A stretch of 64,000 bases of DNA, taken from positions 62,001 through 126,000 of the forward strand of contig JAFTSN010000027.1 of NCBI GenBank assembly GCA_017467275.1, in the 5' to 3' direction. Shown piece by piece: positions 34,619 to 42,004 of this stretch (position 1 is the stretch's first letter; every line of letters starts with the position of its first letter). Source of the stretch: Clostridia bacterium (GTDB lineage Bacteria > Bacillota > Clostridia > Christensenellales > Borkfalkiaceae). The position numbers were made by a program, and so were the translations under genes. The notes beneath the pieces are model-generated. The model had not been told where the DNA came from, ran no database searches, and was given only the letters and a program-made list of their open reading frames with translations.

Positions 34619-36904
34619 TTAAAAGCTCAACACGACCTCGTCTCCGTCGGGATACACGAAGTTTCCCTCTCTCCGACCCACGAGCACCTCGAATTGCTCT
34701 TGGGTAACCACCTCGAAGCCCTCTTTCGCCGAAATCTTCAGCACGCCCGCGTAGTCTGCCACGAACAGCCATTTAAGCTCGGGGGTATCCCGCACGAGCT
34801 CCTCTCCCTGCCGACGGGCAAACAGCGTCCTCTCGCCGATAACCGCCACACATTTGAACCACGTATGATACATTCTGTTGTAACAGTATCTTTCCTCGGT
34901 GAAGCCGTGCACGGGCGAAAGCTGACGGTTCATAACCTCGAATCTCGGAAGATTCCGCTTGGTTGTATCGTACAAGCTGTAATCAAACCCGCCGCCCGTG
35001 ATATAGTCGATGATATACGGCTGATAGATATTTCCGTCGTCCGTCTGCGTGGAAAAGTTGGTCATATACCCGTTATACGAACGGAGCATAAATTCCTTAT
35101 CCGCACGAATGATCGCGAGCCAGAAATCCGCCTCCGCGCGCCAAATTGTCCAACAATGCCCACAGCAGAGCGAGGGGCCGTAATCCTTCCAGCAGGTCTC
35201 CCACCAGCGCAGCGAGGAATTTTTCATGGGCGCGATCTGGGAATAAATCTCCCATGCGTCGTGAACGTCGAGCACCTCCTCGGCAAACGATATAAGCCGC
35301 TCGTCCCGCTCGAACGCATAGCAATAATAGAGAATGGAGAGTGCCGTACAGGAGATGGAACCGTCCTCAAATTCAGGCTGGGTCAACGCCGTCGTACCCC
35401 CCTCGGTGGGGAAAGAGAAGCCGCGGTTATATAAGAACTCTGCCGTTCGCTTTGCGCACTCCTTAAACCATTCGGCGCGCGGATCCCCCGCTTTCGCCGC
35501 GGCAAGCGCCACGTCCACAATGGGCACAAGCGGCGCGCAGACGGTGGTATATTCCTCCACCCGACCGTGCTCGACACGCTTCAAGCCTCCGTCGGTATCC
35601 TGATAGCACTTCAAATAATTTTCGCACATATGGAAAGCGATATCGCGATACTTTATCTCCCCCGTCAATCCAAACAGATCGAGCATCATCCAAATTCCCG
35701 TGAAGCCCTCCTGAATACGGTTGGAGCGATACACGTTATACGCGGGATACCCGTCGTGCTCCTTGGTCCAAACGGTGCAATGCGGACGAGCCTTTTCTTC
35801 GTCCTCGGTAAGGATGACGGAAAGCGCAAAATCCACCTTTTTCATAAGCGCCTCATCCTTGCCGTACGCCCGCATGTAATCGACGGCTGTGTTCACCCAC
35901 GTCCAGCCCTCGCAAAGATTGGTCCACCGAATGGGCAGCGGCTCGTTGCCCACGTGCTGCAAATTCTTTCGGAACATCTCTTCGATTCCGCGATAGACGA
36001 ACGCCACGCAATCCGCGCCCTTCTTTCCACCGTCGTAAACGGGATAGACCGTCCGCAACCCGTGCCCCGAAAAAACGAGCTTGGCTTTGCCGTCCTTCAA
36101 GGGATAGACCGTATCGTCGCCTTGAACGATCAAGCCCTCGCAGTCTCCCACCGTGCGAATCTCAAGCTCCTCCCCCTCGAGCACGGAGGAGACGTCGTAG
36201 GTGGCGATCGGTACGCCCGTACGCATGTAGAGCTTTTCAAGGGCTTCATCGTAGGAGCGGACGGGATAGAGCCAAACGGTAAATTTCCGAAGCTCCCTTC
36301 GGGGCGTGGCATACGCCCTGTCGAAATTCCCGAGCCACTTGAGATTGATAAAGAAATGCCCGAATATATAGGGCGAATAATCCATTTTCCAGCCGTCCAC
36401 GTTCCCGTCACCAATTAAGACGACGGCATTTTTGTCCGGCCGCGTAAGATAAGTGATTAAGCTCTTATTATCCTCCGAGTTATAGGGGGACGAGAACAGG
36501 AACTGCTTTCTCCAATCCCCGCCCTTGAGCTTGCTCGAAAAATTAAAGGGGAAATTGACTCCATATTCGGAAAACTCCCCGTTCTCCGTAAAAAAGTCAA
36601 CCCGCAGCGCCCCGTCCTCTTCAAAGGAATATTCCACACTTGCTTTCAGCTCCCCGTTTTCCAAGCGCACGCCCTTTTCCGTTTTAACGAGCCTCGTAAA
36701 CGCCGCCTCGCGGGACTGATAAGGCGAATACGGGGGTTTGCCCTCGAGCTTTGTGATATCGTCGGATACCAGCGTGTAGGAAAGCGAACCGAACATTCTT
36801 TCTCCGTCCGTCATCTCCCCGCCGTTACGCTTGTCGATAAAGGACGCCACGTTCCCCGTCCCGTCAAAAGCAAGAATGAAGTTTTCGTTTTCGAGCTTGA
36901 TCAT
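34619..36904 (-). CDS. Unassigned alpha/alpha-barrel glycan-active enzyme candidate, first gene of operon
   Basis: This 761-residue protein is the first gene of the operon and has no signal peptide. Residues 1-300 are beta-rich and resemble the N-terminal super-sandwich of polysaccharide-active enzymes. Residues about 320-640 are helical with aromatic and His-rich loops (RWTNLCEGWTW, WETCWKDYGPSLCCGHCWTIW, GHCW). That fits an alpha/alpha toroid as in GH88/105, GH127 or lyase-like families, though none of their full motifs is present. The C-terminal 100 residues are a beta-sandwich. I cannot name the family. Position next to the regulator and operon promoter suggests an important step. The ribosome site is GGAG. 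Confidence 0.6.
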   Translation of the reverse strand: MIKLENENFILAFDGTGNVASFIDKRNGGEMTDGERMFGSLSYTLVSDDITKLEGKPPYSPYQSREAAFTRLVKTEKGVRLENGELKASVEYSFEEDGALRVDFFTENGEFSEYGVNFPFNFSSKLKGGDWRKQFLFSSPYNSEDNKSLITYLTRPDKNAVVLIGDGNVDGWKMDYSPYIFGHFFINLKWLGNFDRAYATPRRELRKFTVWLYPVRSYDEALEKLYMRTGVPIATYDVSSVLEGEELEIRTVGDCEGLIVQGDDTVYPLKDGKAKLVFSGHGLRTVYPVYDGGKKGADCVAFVYRGIEEMFRKNLQHVGNEPLPIRWTNLCEGWTWVNTAVDYMRAYGKDEALMKKVDFALSVILTEDEEKARPHCTVWTKEHDGYPAYNVYRSNRIQEGFTGIWMMLDLFGLTGEIKYRDIAFHMCENYLKCYQDTDGGLKRVEHGRVEEYTTVCAPLVPIVDVALAAAKAGDPRAEWFKECAKRTAEFLYNRGFSFPTEGGTTALTQPEFEDGSISCTALSILYYCYAFERDERLISFAEEVLDVHDAWEIYSQIAPMKNSSLRWWETCWKDYGPSLCCGHCWTIWRAEADFWLAIIRADKEFMLRSYNGYMTNFSTQTDDGNIYQPYIIDYITGGGFDYSLYDTTKRNLPRFEVMNRQLSPVHGFTEERYCYNRMYHTWFKCVAVIGERTLFARRQGEELVRDTPELKWLFVADYAGVLKISAKEGFEVVTQEQFEVLVGRREGNFVYPDGDEVVLSF

Positions 36905-36928
36905 CTTTTTTCTCCGATTAAGATTTTT

Positions 36929-36948
36929 AAGGGTGAGCGCTCACCCTT
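36929..36948. promoter_or_regulatory. Perfect 20-bp palindrome, LacI-type operator candidate
   Basis: The sequence AAGGGTGAGCGCTCACCCTT is its own reverse complement over all 20 bases. The central GTGAGCGCTCAC is identical to the core of the symmetric lac operator, and LacI-family repressors favour a central CG with GAGC/GCTC arms. It lies 25 bp before the ATG of the first operon gene, inside the leader. In RNA it can also form an 8-bp hairpin with a GCGC loop. No LacI-family gene is in the window, so the binding protein would be elsewhere. Confidence 0.5.
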
Positions 36949-37114
36949 GGGGGATAGAATGAATCCCCGACGAAAAATTTCGTCGTTTTTTATGTGTTTT
37001 TTTAGGGGTTTTGACAGCCTTTTTTTCATTCGGCTTCGTCCGTCTTGTTTTCTGCGGCTTCGCCCGCCTTCATAGGCTCTCTTTTTTTAAAGGCGTAAAA
37101 AGCTCCCCTCCCAC

Positions 37115-37168
37115 TGTAATTTGACAATTTTTACACTTTTATTTTATCATAAAATCCACGATTGTCAA
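37115..37168 (-). promoter_or_regulatory. Operon promoter with inverted repeats
   Basis: On the minus strand TTGACA (plus 37163-37168) and TAAAAT (plus 37141-37146), spaced by 16 bp, form the likely promoter of the 37-kb operon. The -10 is overlapped by a perfect inverted repeat, ATTTTAT-C-ATAAAAT (37141-37155). Just downstream, TGTAA and TTACA (37115-37119 and 37131-37135) form arms of an imperfect 21-bp repeat. A plus-strand TTGACA at 37121 with TATCAT 18 bp later overlaps it, so divergent control is possible. The leader to the first gene is about 230 nt and contains several hairpins. Confidence 0.55.
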
Positions 37169-37243
37169 TAGAGAACTGCCCCCCAATATTTGGTGTTTTA
37201 TATCGCTTGTACTTCCAATTTTTGAAAGTGACCCGTTTTTTGT

Positions 37244-37272
37244 TTGACATTTTAAAAACTGTTGTGTATAAT
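37244..37272 (+). promoter_or_regulatory. Sigma-A promoter of the ArsR-type regulator
   Basis: Consensus TTGACA at 37244-37249 and TATAAT at 37267-37272 are separated by exactly 17 bp. It is the best promoter of the window and points to the regulator at 37311. Transcription would start near 37279, about 30 nt before the ATG; GGAG lies in that leader. Confidence 0.85.
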
Positions 37273-37310
37273 AACCTTATTCCATCTAAATTCACGGAGA
37301 AAAGTTTTTT

Positions 37311-38264
37311 ATGAGCGACGTTTTAACCCCCGTAAAACACTTAATTTTAAACCTTGACAACAAGTCCGATCACGAACTGATCAAGAAGATTTCGCACGCC
37401 CTTTCCGTGCCCGAACGAATCCTTATTATGGAGTATCTTTTGAACTCCTCGAGAAGCCTTTCCGACATCGCCGCCAAACTGAATATTCCCATTTCGAGCG
37501 TCTCCCGTCATATCGACGTGCTTTCGGACGCGGGCTTGGTGTATCTGACCTACCGTCCGGGCATCAAAGGCCACACAAAATACTGCTCGCAGGCAATCAC
37601 GCGTTGCACCTTTTCCTTTGTGCCACCTAGAAAACACCCCTCCAAGGATAAGGAGGTATCGGTGGAAATGCCCATTGGCATGTTCAGCGAATGCGATATT
37701 TTTGCCCCCTGCGGCATGCTCGGCTCAACGGGCAGCATCGAGATTTTCGACGATCCGCAAGTATTTTTCTCCCCCAACCGCGCGCTGGCGGAATGTCTTT
37801 GGTTCGACCACGGCTTTATCGCGTATAATTTCCCTGCAAGCATATTGGGCAATCTATCCTATAAGGAGCTTTGTATCTCTTTCGAGGTCTGCTCGGAAAC
37901 CTCTTGCTACAACAACGATTGGCCCTCGGATATCACCGTTTTAATCAACGACGTCGAAGTGATCACGTTCACGTCGCTCGGAGATTTCGGCGGCAGACGC
38001 GGAAAATACACCCCCGAGTATTGGCCCATTACAGGAACGCAATACGGCATACTCAAAAAAATTACCGTCACGGACGGCGGTGTATACGAGGACGATAACT
38101 TCATACACGATTTCGTGACTCTGCGCGACCTAAAATTAACGGAAACTGCCTCCATCCGACTGAAAATCGGTGTAAAGAAAGACGCCGCACACCGCGGTGG
38201 AATCAACCTGTTCGGCAAGCGGTTCGGGGATTACTCTCAATCCATTATCATGACCGTGAAATAA
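37311..38264 (+). CDS. ArsR-type HTH regulator with C-terminal ligand-domain-like region (COG4189-like)
   Basis: This 317-residue protein has a winged helix at residues about 20-100 (ALSVPERILIMEYLL, SLSDIAAKLNIPISSVSRHIDVLSDAGLV), as in ArsR family repressors. Residues about 115-317 form a beta-rich region with IGMFSECDIFAPCGML, which resembles predicted regulators of the COG4189 group and could be a sugar-binding beta-sandwich. The gene is transcribed away from the large operon with a shared control region, so it is the prime candidate for its regulator. Whether it activates or represses, and which ligand it senses, is not known. It has its own promoter and terminator. Confidence 0.82.
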   Translation: MSDVLTPVKHLILNLDNKSDHELIKKISHALSVPERILIMEYLLNSSRSLSDIAAKLNIPISSVSRHIDVLSDAGLVYLTYRPGIKGHTKYCSQAITRCTFSFVPPRKHPSKDKEVSVEMPIGMFSECDIFAPCGMLGSTGSIEIFDDPQVFFSPNRALAECLWFDHGFIAYNFPASILGNLSYKELCISFEVCSETSCYNNDWPSDITVLINDVEVITFTSLGDFGGRRGKYTPEYWPITGTQYGILKKITVTDGGVYEDDNFIHDFVTLRDLKLTETASIRLKIGVKKDAAHRGGINLFGKRFGDYSQSIIMTVK

Positions 38265-38280
38265 TCTTTTTTTAAGAAAA

Positions 38281-38318
38281 AAAACGCTTTGCAAGCGAAG
38301 GCAAAGCGTTTTTATTAT
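38281..38318 (+). terminator. Rho-independent terminator after the regulator gene
   Basis: AAAACGCTTTGC pairs with GCAAAGCGTTTT around an 8-nt loop, followed by TTTATTATAT. It closes the regulator transcript 17 bp after its stop. Confidence 0.88.
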
Positions 38319-38329
38319 ATAGCAGAAAC

Positions 38330-38369
38330 GCACCCTCAACGGGTGCAATTTTGTTTTAGCCATAATGAA
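38330..38369. repeat. Diverged copy of the tRNA-side repeat at the island's left edge
   Basis: The 40-bp stretch starting GCACCCTCAACGGGTGC and ending CCATAATGAA matches part of the 146-bp tandem repeats at 41.4-41.8 kb (GCACCCCAAAGGGTGT ... CCATAATGAA), with the same order of hairpin, T/G-rich spacer and end. It marks the left border of the AT-rich island. Between 38370 and 38512 I see only AT-rich sequence without features. Confidence 0.6.
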
Positions 38370-38512
38370 AGTAACAAATCCGAACCTTTTTATCAACTCA
38401 AAGTATCTAAAAATCGTTGCATTTATTACGGAATAAACGGTCGATTTATTTTAAATTAAACTCCAAAGTTTAGATAGCCCTTAGGAATTTTTCAGTGATA
38501 CACCATTTTATG

Positions 38513-38541
38513 TTGATTTTTCTATAAATTAGTGCTATACT
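38513..38541 (+). promoter_or_regulatory. Promoter of the structured leader
   Basis: TTGATT (38513-38518) and TATACT (38536-38541) are 17 bp apart. Transcription would start at about 38547-38549, the first bases of a long hairpin. Confidence 0.75.
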
Positions 38542-38546
38542 AATTA

Positions 38547-38686
38547 TGCTACACATTTTGAATATCCCAAGTTAGGGCATACTGTTGGTAAAAACGCATG
38601 CTCTCGCCTAACTTTGGGAAAAATGTGTAGCAACATTGAGAGATGTGTTTTTCGTGCGCTCTCAATGGGCGCACTTTTTATTTCAC
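38547..38686 (+). promoter_or_regulatory. Structured 5' leader with terminator/antiterminator-like hairpins
   Basis: Three elements follow the promoter. First, TGCTACACATTTT (38547-38559) pairs with AAAATGTGTAGCA (38620-38632), 13 bp without mismatch. Nested inside are CCCAA-GTTAGG with CCTAAC(T)TTGGG, and GCAT with ATGC, making one 86-nt rod. Second, ATTGAGAG (38635-38642) pairs with CTCTCAAT (38659-38666). Third, GTGCGC (38654-38659) pairs with GCGCAC (38669-38674) and is followed by TTTTTATTT, a terminator. The second and third hairpins share bases and cannot both form. This is the layout of an attenuator or riboswitch. I cannot match it to a known class. The GTG start follows 12 bp later with GGAGGG. 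Confidence 0.55.
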
Positions 38687-38697
38687 GGAGGGTTTTT

Positions 38698-40503
38698 GTG
38701 AAAAAAATACTATCAGTCTTAATCTCAATCATTCTAATGCTTATGTTTTGTGTTGGATTAACCGCATGTGGCGACACTGGCTCGTCGAATGGTAACAATA
38801 ATCCAAGCGATGATAATCCAAGTCCCGAGCCATTTAATGTGGATTTAGCCGGCTATGTAGCAAATATCGGTACCGCAAAAGCACTGGGCATTTCAAAAAA
38901 AGTTGGTTCAAGTATTTCTCCTATGTCTACCCGTAACACAAATTCAGGTGTCCAACTTTTATCATACACTCCATTGTCTTCAAATAAAGACACAGAAGAT
39001 AAGAATTATATCGTAATGTCTACCGTTGACTACGATGCAAATACTCCTGAAACAGATAAAACAGGACTTACCAAAGTAACATTTACAAAAATTGTCACCG
39101 AAAATGTTACCACCGAAACAACTGGAACAAGATATATTATTGCCAACGAGAGTTCTATCTCAATTTCTGCTACTACTGGGTTTAAGTATACGGTATACTA
39201 TAATGACTCACTAATTTACAATGAAGTCCAAGATAATGATGCTAATGATAAGGAATCTAAAGAGGGTGTAATTGTTTTAGATAATTTAATTAACGGAATA
39301 GAATACAAAGTTAATTACAATGGTATTGGAGTAGAAACCACTATTACACAGGATGATATTAATGGTGAAATAGATAAACTTTGCGTAATGAATGGTTACA
39401 CTTTCATAAGTTTTGTTCCTTTAGGCACATCGCAAAGACCTAGCGGCACAGCTTTATACTATGATTATGATGGTATAGCTACATATGATAAAAATGGATA
39501 TTTCTCCAGCAATACTCGTCAAAGCTTTGTTATTGATAATGCAACTGGATATGTTTATCAGTTAAAAGATTTCTCTATAGAATCAATCAAAGATGGATTG
39601 ATTCTATCTTCCGGAAAATATTTTGATATGAAGGTAGCAGATACCGGCGAGCTTAACTTTGTTCAAGTTGTTAGAAATGAAACACTCTGCATTTACAATA
39701 TTTTCAAAGACAAGTACGGCAATAAGTATGTTCAAAATGATTATCTTGATGCTTATGACTCCGAAAACAAAACTGTATACTATACAAAAACTAACTATTT
39801 TCTATCTCAAGAAGGTGTAGCGATACATATTGATTATACTGGACAGTTTAATTATAGTGAAATGCCAAGTTCGTTTACGATACTTGAAAAAATGGATGCT
39901 AACTTTATTTCATCCCAAATTTCCGAAACAGAAAATTACAAAATATACTATTCGCCTTGCAATGGTAATTCTATACATGATGAATCAAGTGTTATGATTT
40001 CTCACATAGAAAATGGATATCTTTATATGTATTCTACACAAGGCGGGGCATATTCTTATTTTAGAAAAATTGATACAACCACAAAAAATATGGAAAGCGT
40101 GTCTTATGGAACCTATGGTTACGACGGCGGCAACTGGGATTACAACTGTTTAAAAAGCACACCTATTGACTATAATACCGTTTTAATATGGTGCGACTGG
40201 AGCGGCACAGCAAAACTTTATTATGGTAATGTATGGGGCGAAAACGCATTTAGAGAAACTAGTGGTGGATTTGACGGATACGGTTTCAACGATGCAAAAT
40301 TAACTATATTATTGGAAAATTGTATATGCGTTCCTGATTGGAATTTTGATCTTAATACAATGAGATTTAGATACACAACATTTACTGAAACTGTATTTTA
40401 TAAGATCATAATTGATGAAAATGGAGAGCCGAAAGCTGTTAACTCCGAAACTTATGTTGCACCAGCGCAAGAAGTTGTTATTTTGCAACCAATAAACAAA
40501 TAG
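38698..40503 (+). CDS. AT-rich island lipoprotein of unknown function
   Basis: This 601-residue lipoprotein starts at GTG 38698, five bases after GGAGGG; a longer ATG reading begins inside the leader hairpin and would add 28 residues before the signal peptide. The lipobox is GLTAC, followed by a Ser/Asn/Pro-rich linker. The rest is beta-rich with repeated Y/G/D/N-rich strands (GYVYQLKDF, NGYLYMYST, TAKLYYGNVWG), which could be a propeller or a surface binding domain, but no family is recognised. Base composition is clearly more AT-rich than the neighbours, and codons such as AAA, AAT and TAT dominate, a sign of transfer. Expression may be set by the structured leader. Confidence 0.72.
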   Translation: MKKILSVLISIILMLMFCVGLTACGDTGSSNGNNNPSDDNPSPEPFNVDLAGYVANIGTAKALGISKKVGSSISPMSTRNTNSGVQLLSYTPLSSNKDTEDKNYIVMSTVDYDANTPETDKTGLTKVTFTKIVTENVTTETTGTRYIIANESSISISATTGFKYTVYYNDSLIYNEVQDNDANDKESKEGVIVLDNLINGIEYKVNYNGIGVETTITQDDINGEIDKLCVMNGYTFISFVPLGTSQRPSGTALYYDYDGIATYDKNGYFSSNTRQSFVIDNATGYVYQLKDFSIESIKDGLILSSGKYFDMKVADTGELNFVQVVRNETLCIYNIFKDKYGNKYVQNDYLDAYDSENKTVYYTKTNYFLSQEGVAIHIDYTGQFNYSEMPSSFTILEKMDANFISSQISETENYKIYYSPCNGNSIHDESSVMISHIENGYLYMYSTQGGAYSYFRKIDTTTKNMESVSYGTYGYDGGNWDYNCLKSTPIDYNTVLIWCDWSGTAKLYYGNVWGENAFRETSGGFDGYGFNDAKLTILLENCICVPDWNFDLNTMRFRYTTFTETVFYKIIIDENGEPKAVNSETYVAPAQEVVILQPINK

Positions 40504-40555
40504 ATGAAGCTTATAATATTCCTAACCAGAGCGCAAATCTATAAAGACGGTAATA

Positions 40556-41269
40556 ATGAAAAAAGATAAATATTATTACGAAAAACTTTGTAAAACCATG
40601 TTAGAGCTTAAATATAGAGAAAAGTTCTACGATTTAAAGTTGTGCGATAAGCCAGATTTGCAAAATTCAAGCGCATCAATTGGTATAGAAGTAACAAGAG
40701 CGATTTTCCCAAATGAGGGCGAGTTGCTTGCTTTTGTAAATAAAAATTTGAGCAATAAGTATAGCGAATTATCACAAAAGCTATTACAAAAATTAGGTTT
40801 TGAGAATCCCCCTATAAAAGAAGGATTTTTCTTTGTTCAAAAAAATTCCACTGGATACAAACTATTATATTTCAAAGTTCCTAAAAGCGAAAGTCTAATT
40901 TTGTTTGGAATGATTAGTCCATTAGAAAATATTAACTCTTGTTTAAGTGGAACAACCAAATCTATAAAAGATAAGATAACTAAACTCAAAAACAATTATT
41001 TTATATTTGGAGAAAATGACTTAATTCTTGTTATTGAAGAACAATTAAATTATTTAGCTTTAAGCGAAGAAATAAAAAGCGATCTAATTCATGATATTAT
41101 TAATATAATAAAACAAGAATATGCGCTTTGGCAAGACAATGAAAAGTATGAATATGTTTATATCCTATTTTTAGACAATCTCGTGGAAATTGATTGTAGA
41201 AATTGGGAATACCAAATAAAAACAATTACACAAGAAGATTGGAATTTCTTCGCAACTCAAATTTCTTAA
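40556..41269 (+). CDS. Unknown protein with PD-(D/E)XK-like motif
   Basis: This 237-residue, AT-rich, leaderless soluble protein follows the island lipoprotein by 52 bp. The stretch KPDLQNSSASIGIEVTRA (residues about 33-50) has the spacing of the PD...(D/E)xK active site of restriction-like nucleases: PD, then a hydrophobic strand carrying E-V, but Thr takes the usual Lys place. The rest is alpha/beta with Lys-rich helices. The gene lacks a strong ribosome site (AAAGACGGTAATA before the ATG). It could be a divergent nuclease-fold protein of a defence or mobile element, or an unrelated protein; I give the fold idea low weight. A strong terminator follows. Confidence 0.6.
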   Translation: MKKDKYYYEKLCKTMLELKYREKFYDLKLCDKPDLQNSSASIGIEVTRAIFPNEGELLAFVNKNLSNKYSELSQKLLQKLGFENPPIKEGFFFVQKNSTGYKLLYFKVPKSESLILFGMISPLENINSCLSGTTKSIKDKITKLKNNYFIFGENDLILVIEEQLNYLALSEEIKSDLIHDIINIIKQEYALWQDNEKYEYVYILFLDNLVEIDCRNWEYQIKTITQEDWNFFATQIS

Positions 41270-41299
41270 AATATACCATAAAAATAAAACTTCGCAATT

Positions 41300-41345
41300 A
41301 ATAGGCAGATGTCCAAGAACGTGGACTTCTGCCTATTGTTTTTAT
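41300..41345 (+). terminator. Terminator closing the AT-rich island
   Basis: AATAGGCAGA-T-GTCC pairs with GGAC-T-TCTGCCTATT (one T-T mismatch) around an 8-nt loop, followed by GTTTTTAT. A second hairpin at 41350-41375 (GAACTACCC with GGATAGTTC), with a U-tract on the minus side, is a diverged relative of the next repeats. Confidence 0.85.
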
Positions 41346-41400
41346 ATAACAAAAAAGAACTACCCAAAAGGTTTGGATAGTTCCCGTGTGGTGCGAATGA

Positions 41401-41814
41401 AGGGGGCTTGCCGTTTCCACTTCGTGGAACCTCGGCAAAGAAAATGCAAGCATTTTCCGAACCCGATGGAATCAAGTCAATCCTTCATCCGCACCAACGA
41501 AAAAAAGCACCCCAAAGGGTGTGTTTTTGTGTTTTGGCCATAATGAAGGGGGCTTGCCGTTTCCACTTCGTGGAGCCTCGGCAAAGAAAATGCAAGCATT
41601 TTCCGAACCCGATGGAACCAAGTCAATCCTTCATCCGCGCCAACGAAAAAAAGCACCCCAAAGGGTGTGTTTTTGTGTTTTGGCCATAATGAAGGGGGCT
41701 TGCCGTTTCCACTTCGCGGAACCTCGGCAAAGAAAATGCAAGCATTTTCCAATCCCGATGGAACCAAGTCAATCTTTCATCCGCACCAACGAAAAAAAGC
41801 ACCCCAAAGGGTGC
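41401..41814. repeat. Three tandem repeats, 146-bp period, next to tRNA-Leu
   Basis: Units begin at 41401, 41547 and 41693, each with AGGGGGCTTGCCGTTTCCAC; the first two are complete and the third stops where the tRNA terminator begins. Copies differ at only a few bases. Each holds an inverted copy of the tRNA-Leu 3' end with its CCA (TCATCCGCACCAACGAAA on the plus strand) and a minus-strand terminator hairpin (CACCCTTTGGGGTGC then U-tract). Open frames across the repeats are by-products. There is no spacer variation, so this is not CRISPR. Confidence 0.9.
41792..41814 (-). terminator. tRNA-Leu terminator
   Basis: Read on the minus strand, GCACCC and GGGTGC form a 6-bp stem with a 4-nt loop followed by seven T. 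It starts 9 bp after the encoded CCA of the tRNA and coincides with the end of the third tandem repeat. Confidence 0.8.
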
Positions 41815-41822
41815 AATTTCGT

Positions 41823-41905
41823 TGGTGCGGATGAAGGGACTCGAACCCATATGGTCTCCCACAGGAACCTGAAACCTGCGCGTCTGCCAGTTTCGCCACA
41901 TCCGC
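41823..41905 (-). tRNA. tRNA-Leu(CAG)
   Basis: The minus strand folds as a class II tRNA. The acceptor arm is GCGGATG/CATCCGC, the D-loop holds AACTGGCAGA, the anticodon loop is TTCAGGT with CAG (plus 41869-41871), the variable arm is TGTGGGAGACCATA-like, and the T-arm holds GGGTTCGAGTCCC. CCA is encoded (41823-41825). The anticodon stem closes with a T-T mismatch. The gene borders the AT-rich island on its 3' side, a usual place for integration. Confidence 0.95.
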
Positions 41906-42004
41906 ATTTTACCCCTTATTTTTACTCGGCAGAGGTCGCCGAGGCGGTAGCCGACGGTCTTTTATCGGATAAATCCCAACCGTTCACCCCGCTTAACGCT
42001 TTTA

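Noticed and set aside
33515..35434. Plus-strand open frame of 639 codons
   Set aside because: It spans two genuine minus-strand genes (GH10 and the alpha/alpha protein) and lacks any ribosome site or family motif.
37055..37102. Upstream peptide in the operon leader (minus strand, MKAGEAAENK...)
   Set aside because: Only 15 codons with a poor ribosome site; it could be chance. It was not listed as a gene.
41401..41838. Possible CRISPR array
   Set aside because: The 146-bp units are contiguous, without variable spacers and too long for CRISPR repeats; no cas genes are nearby.
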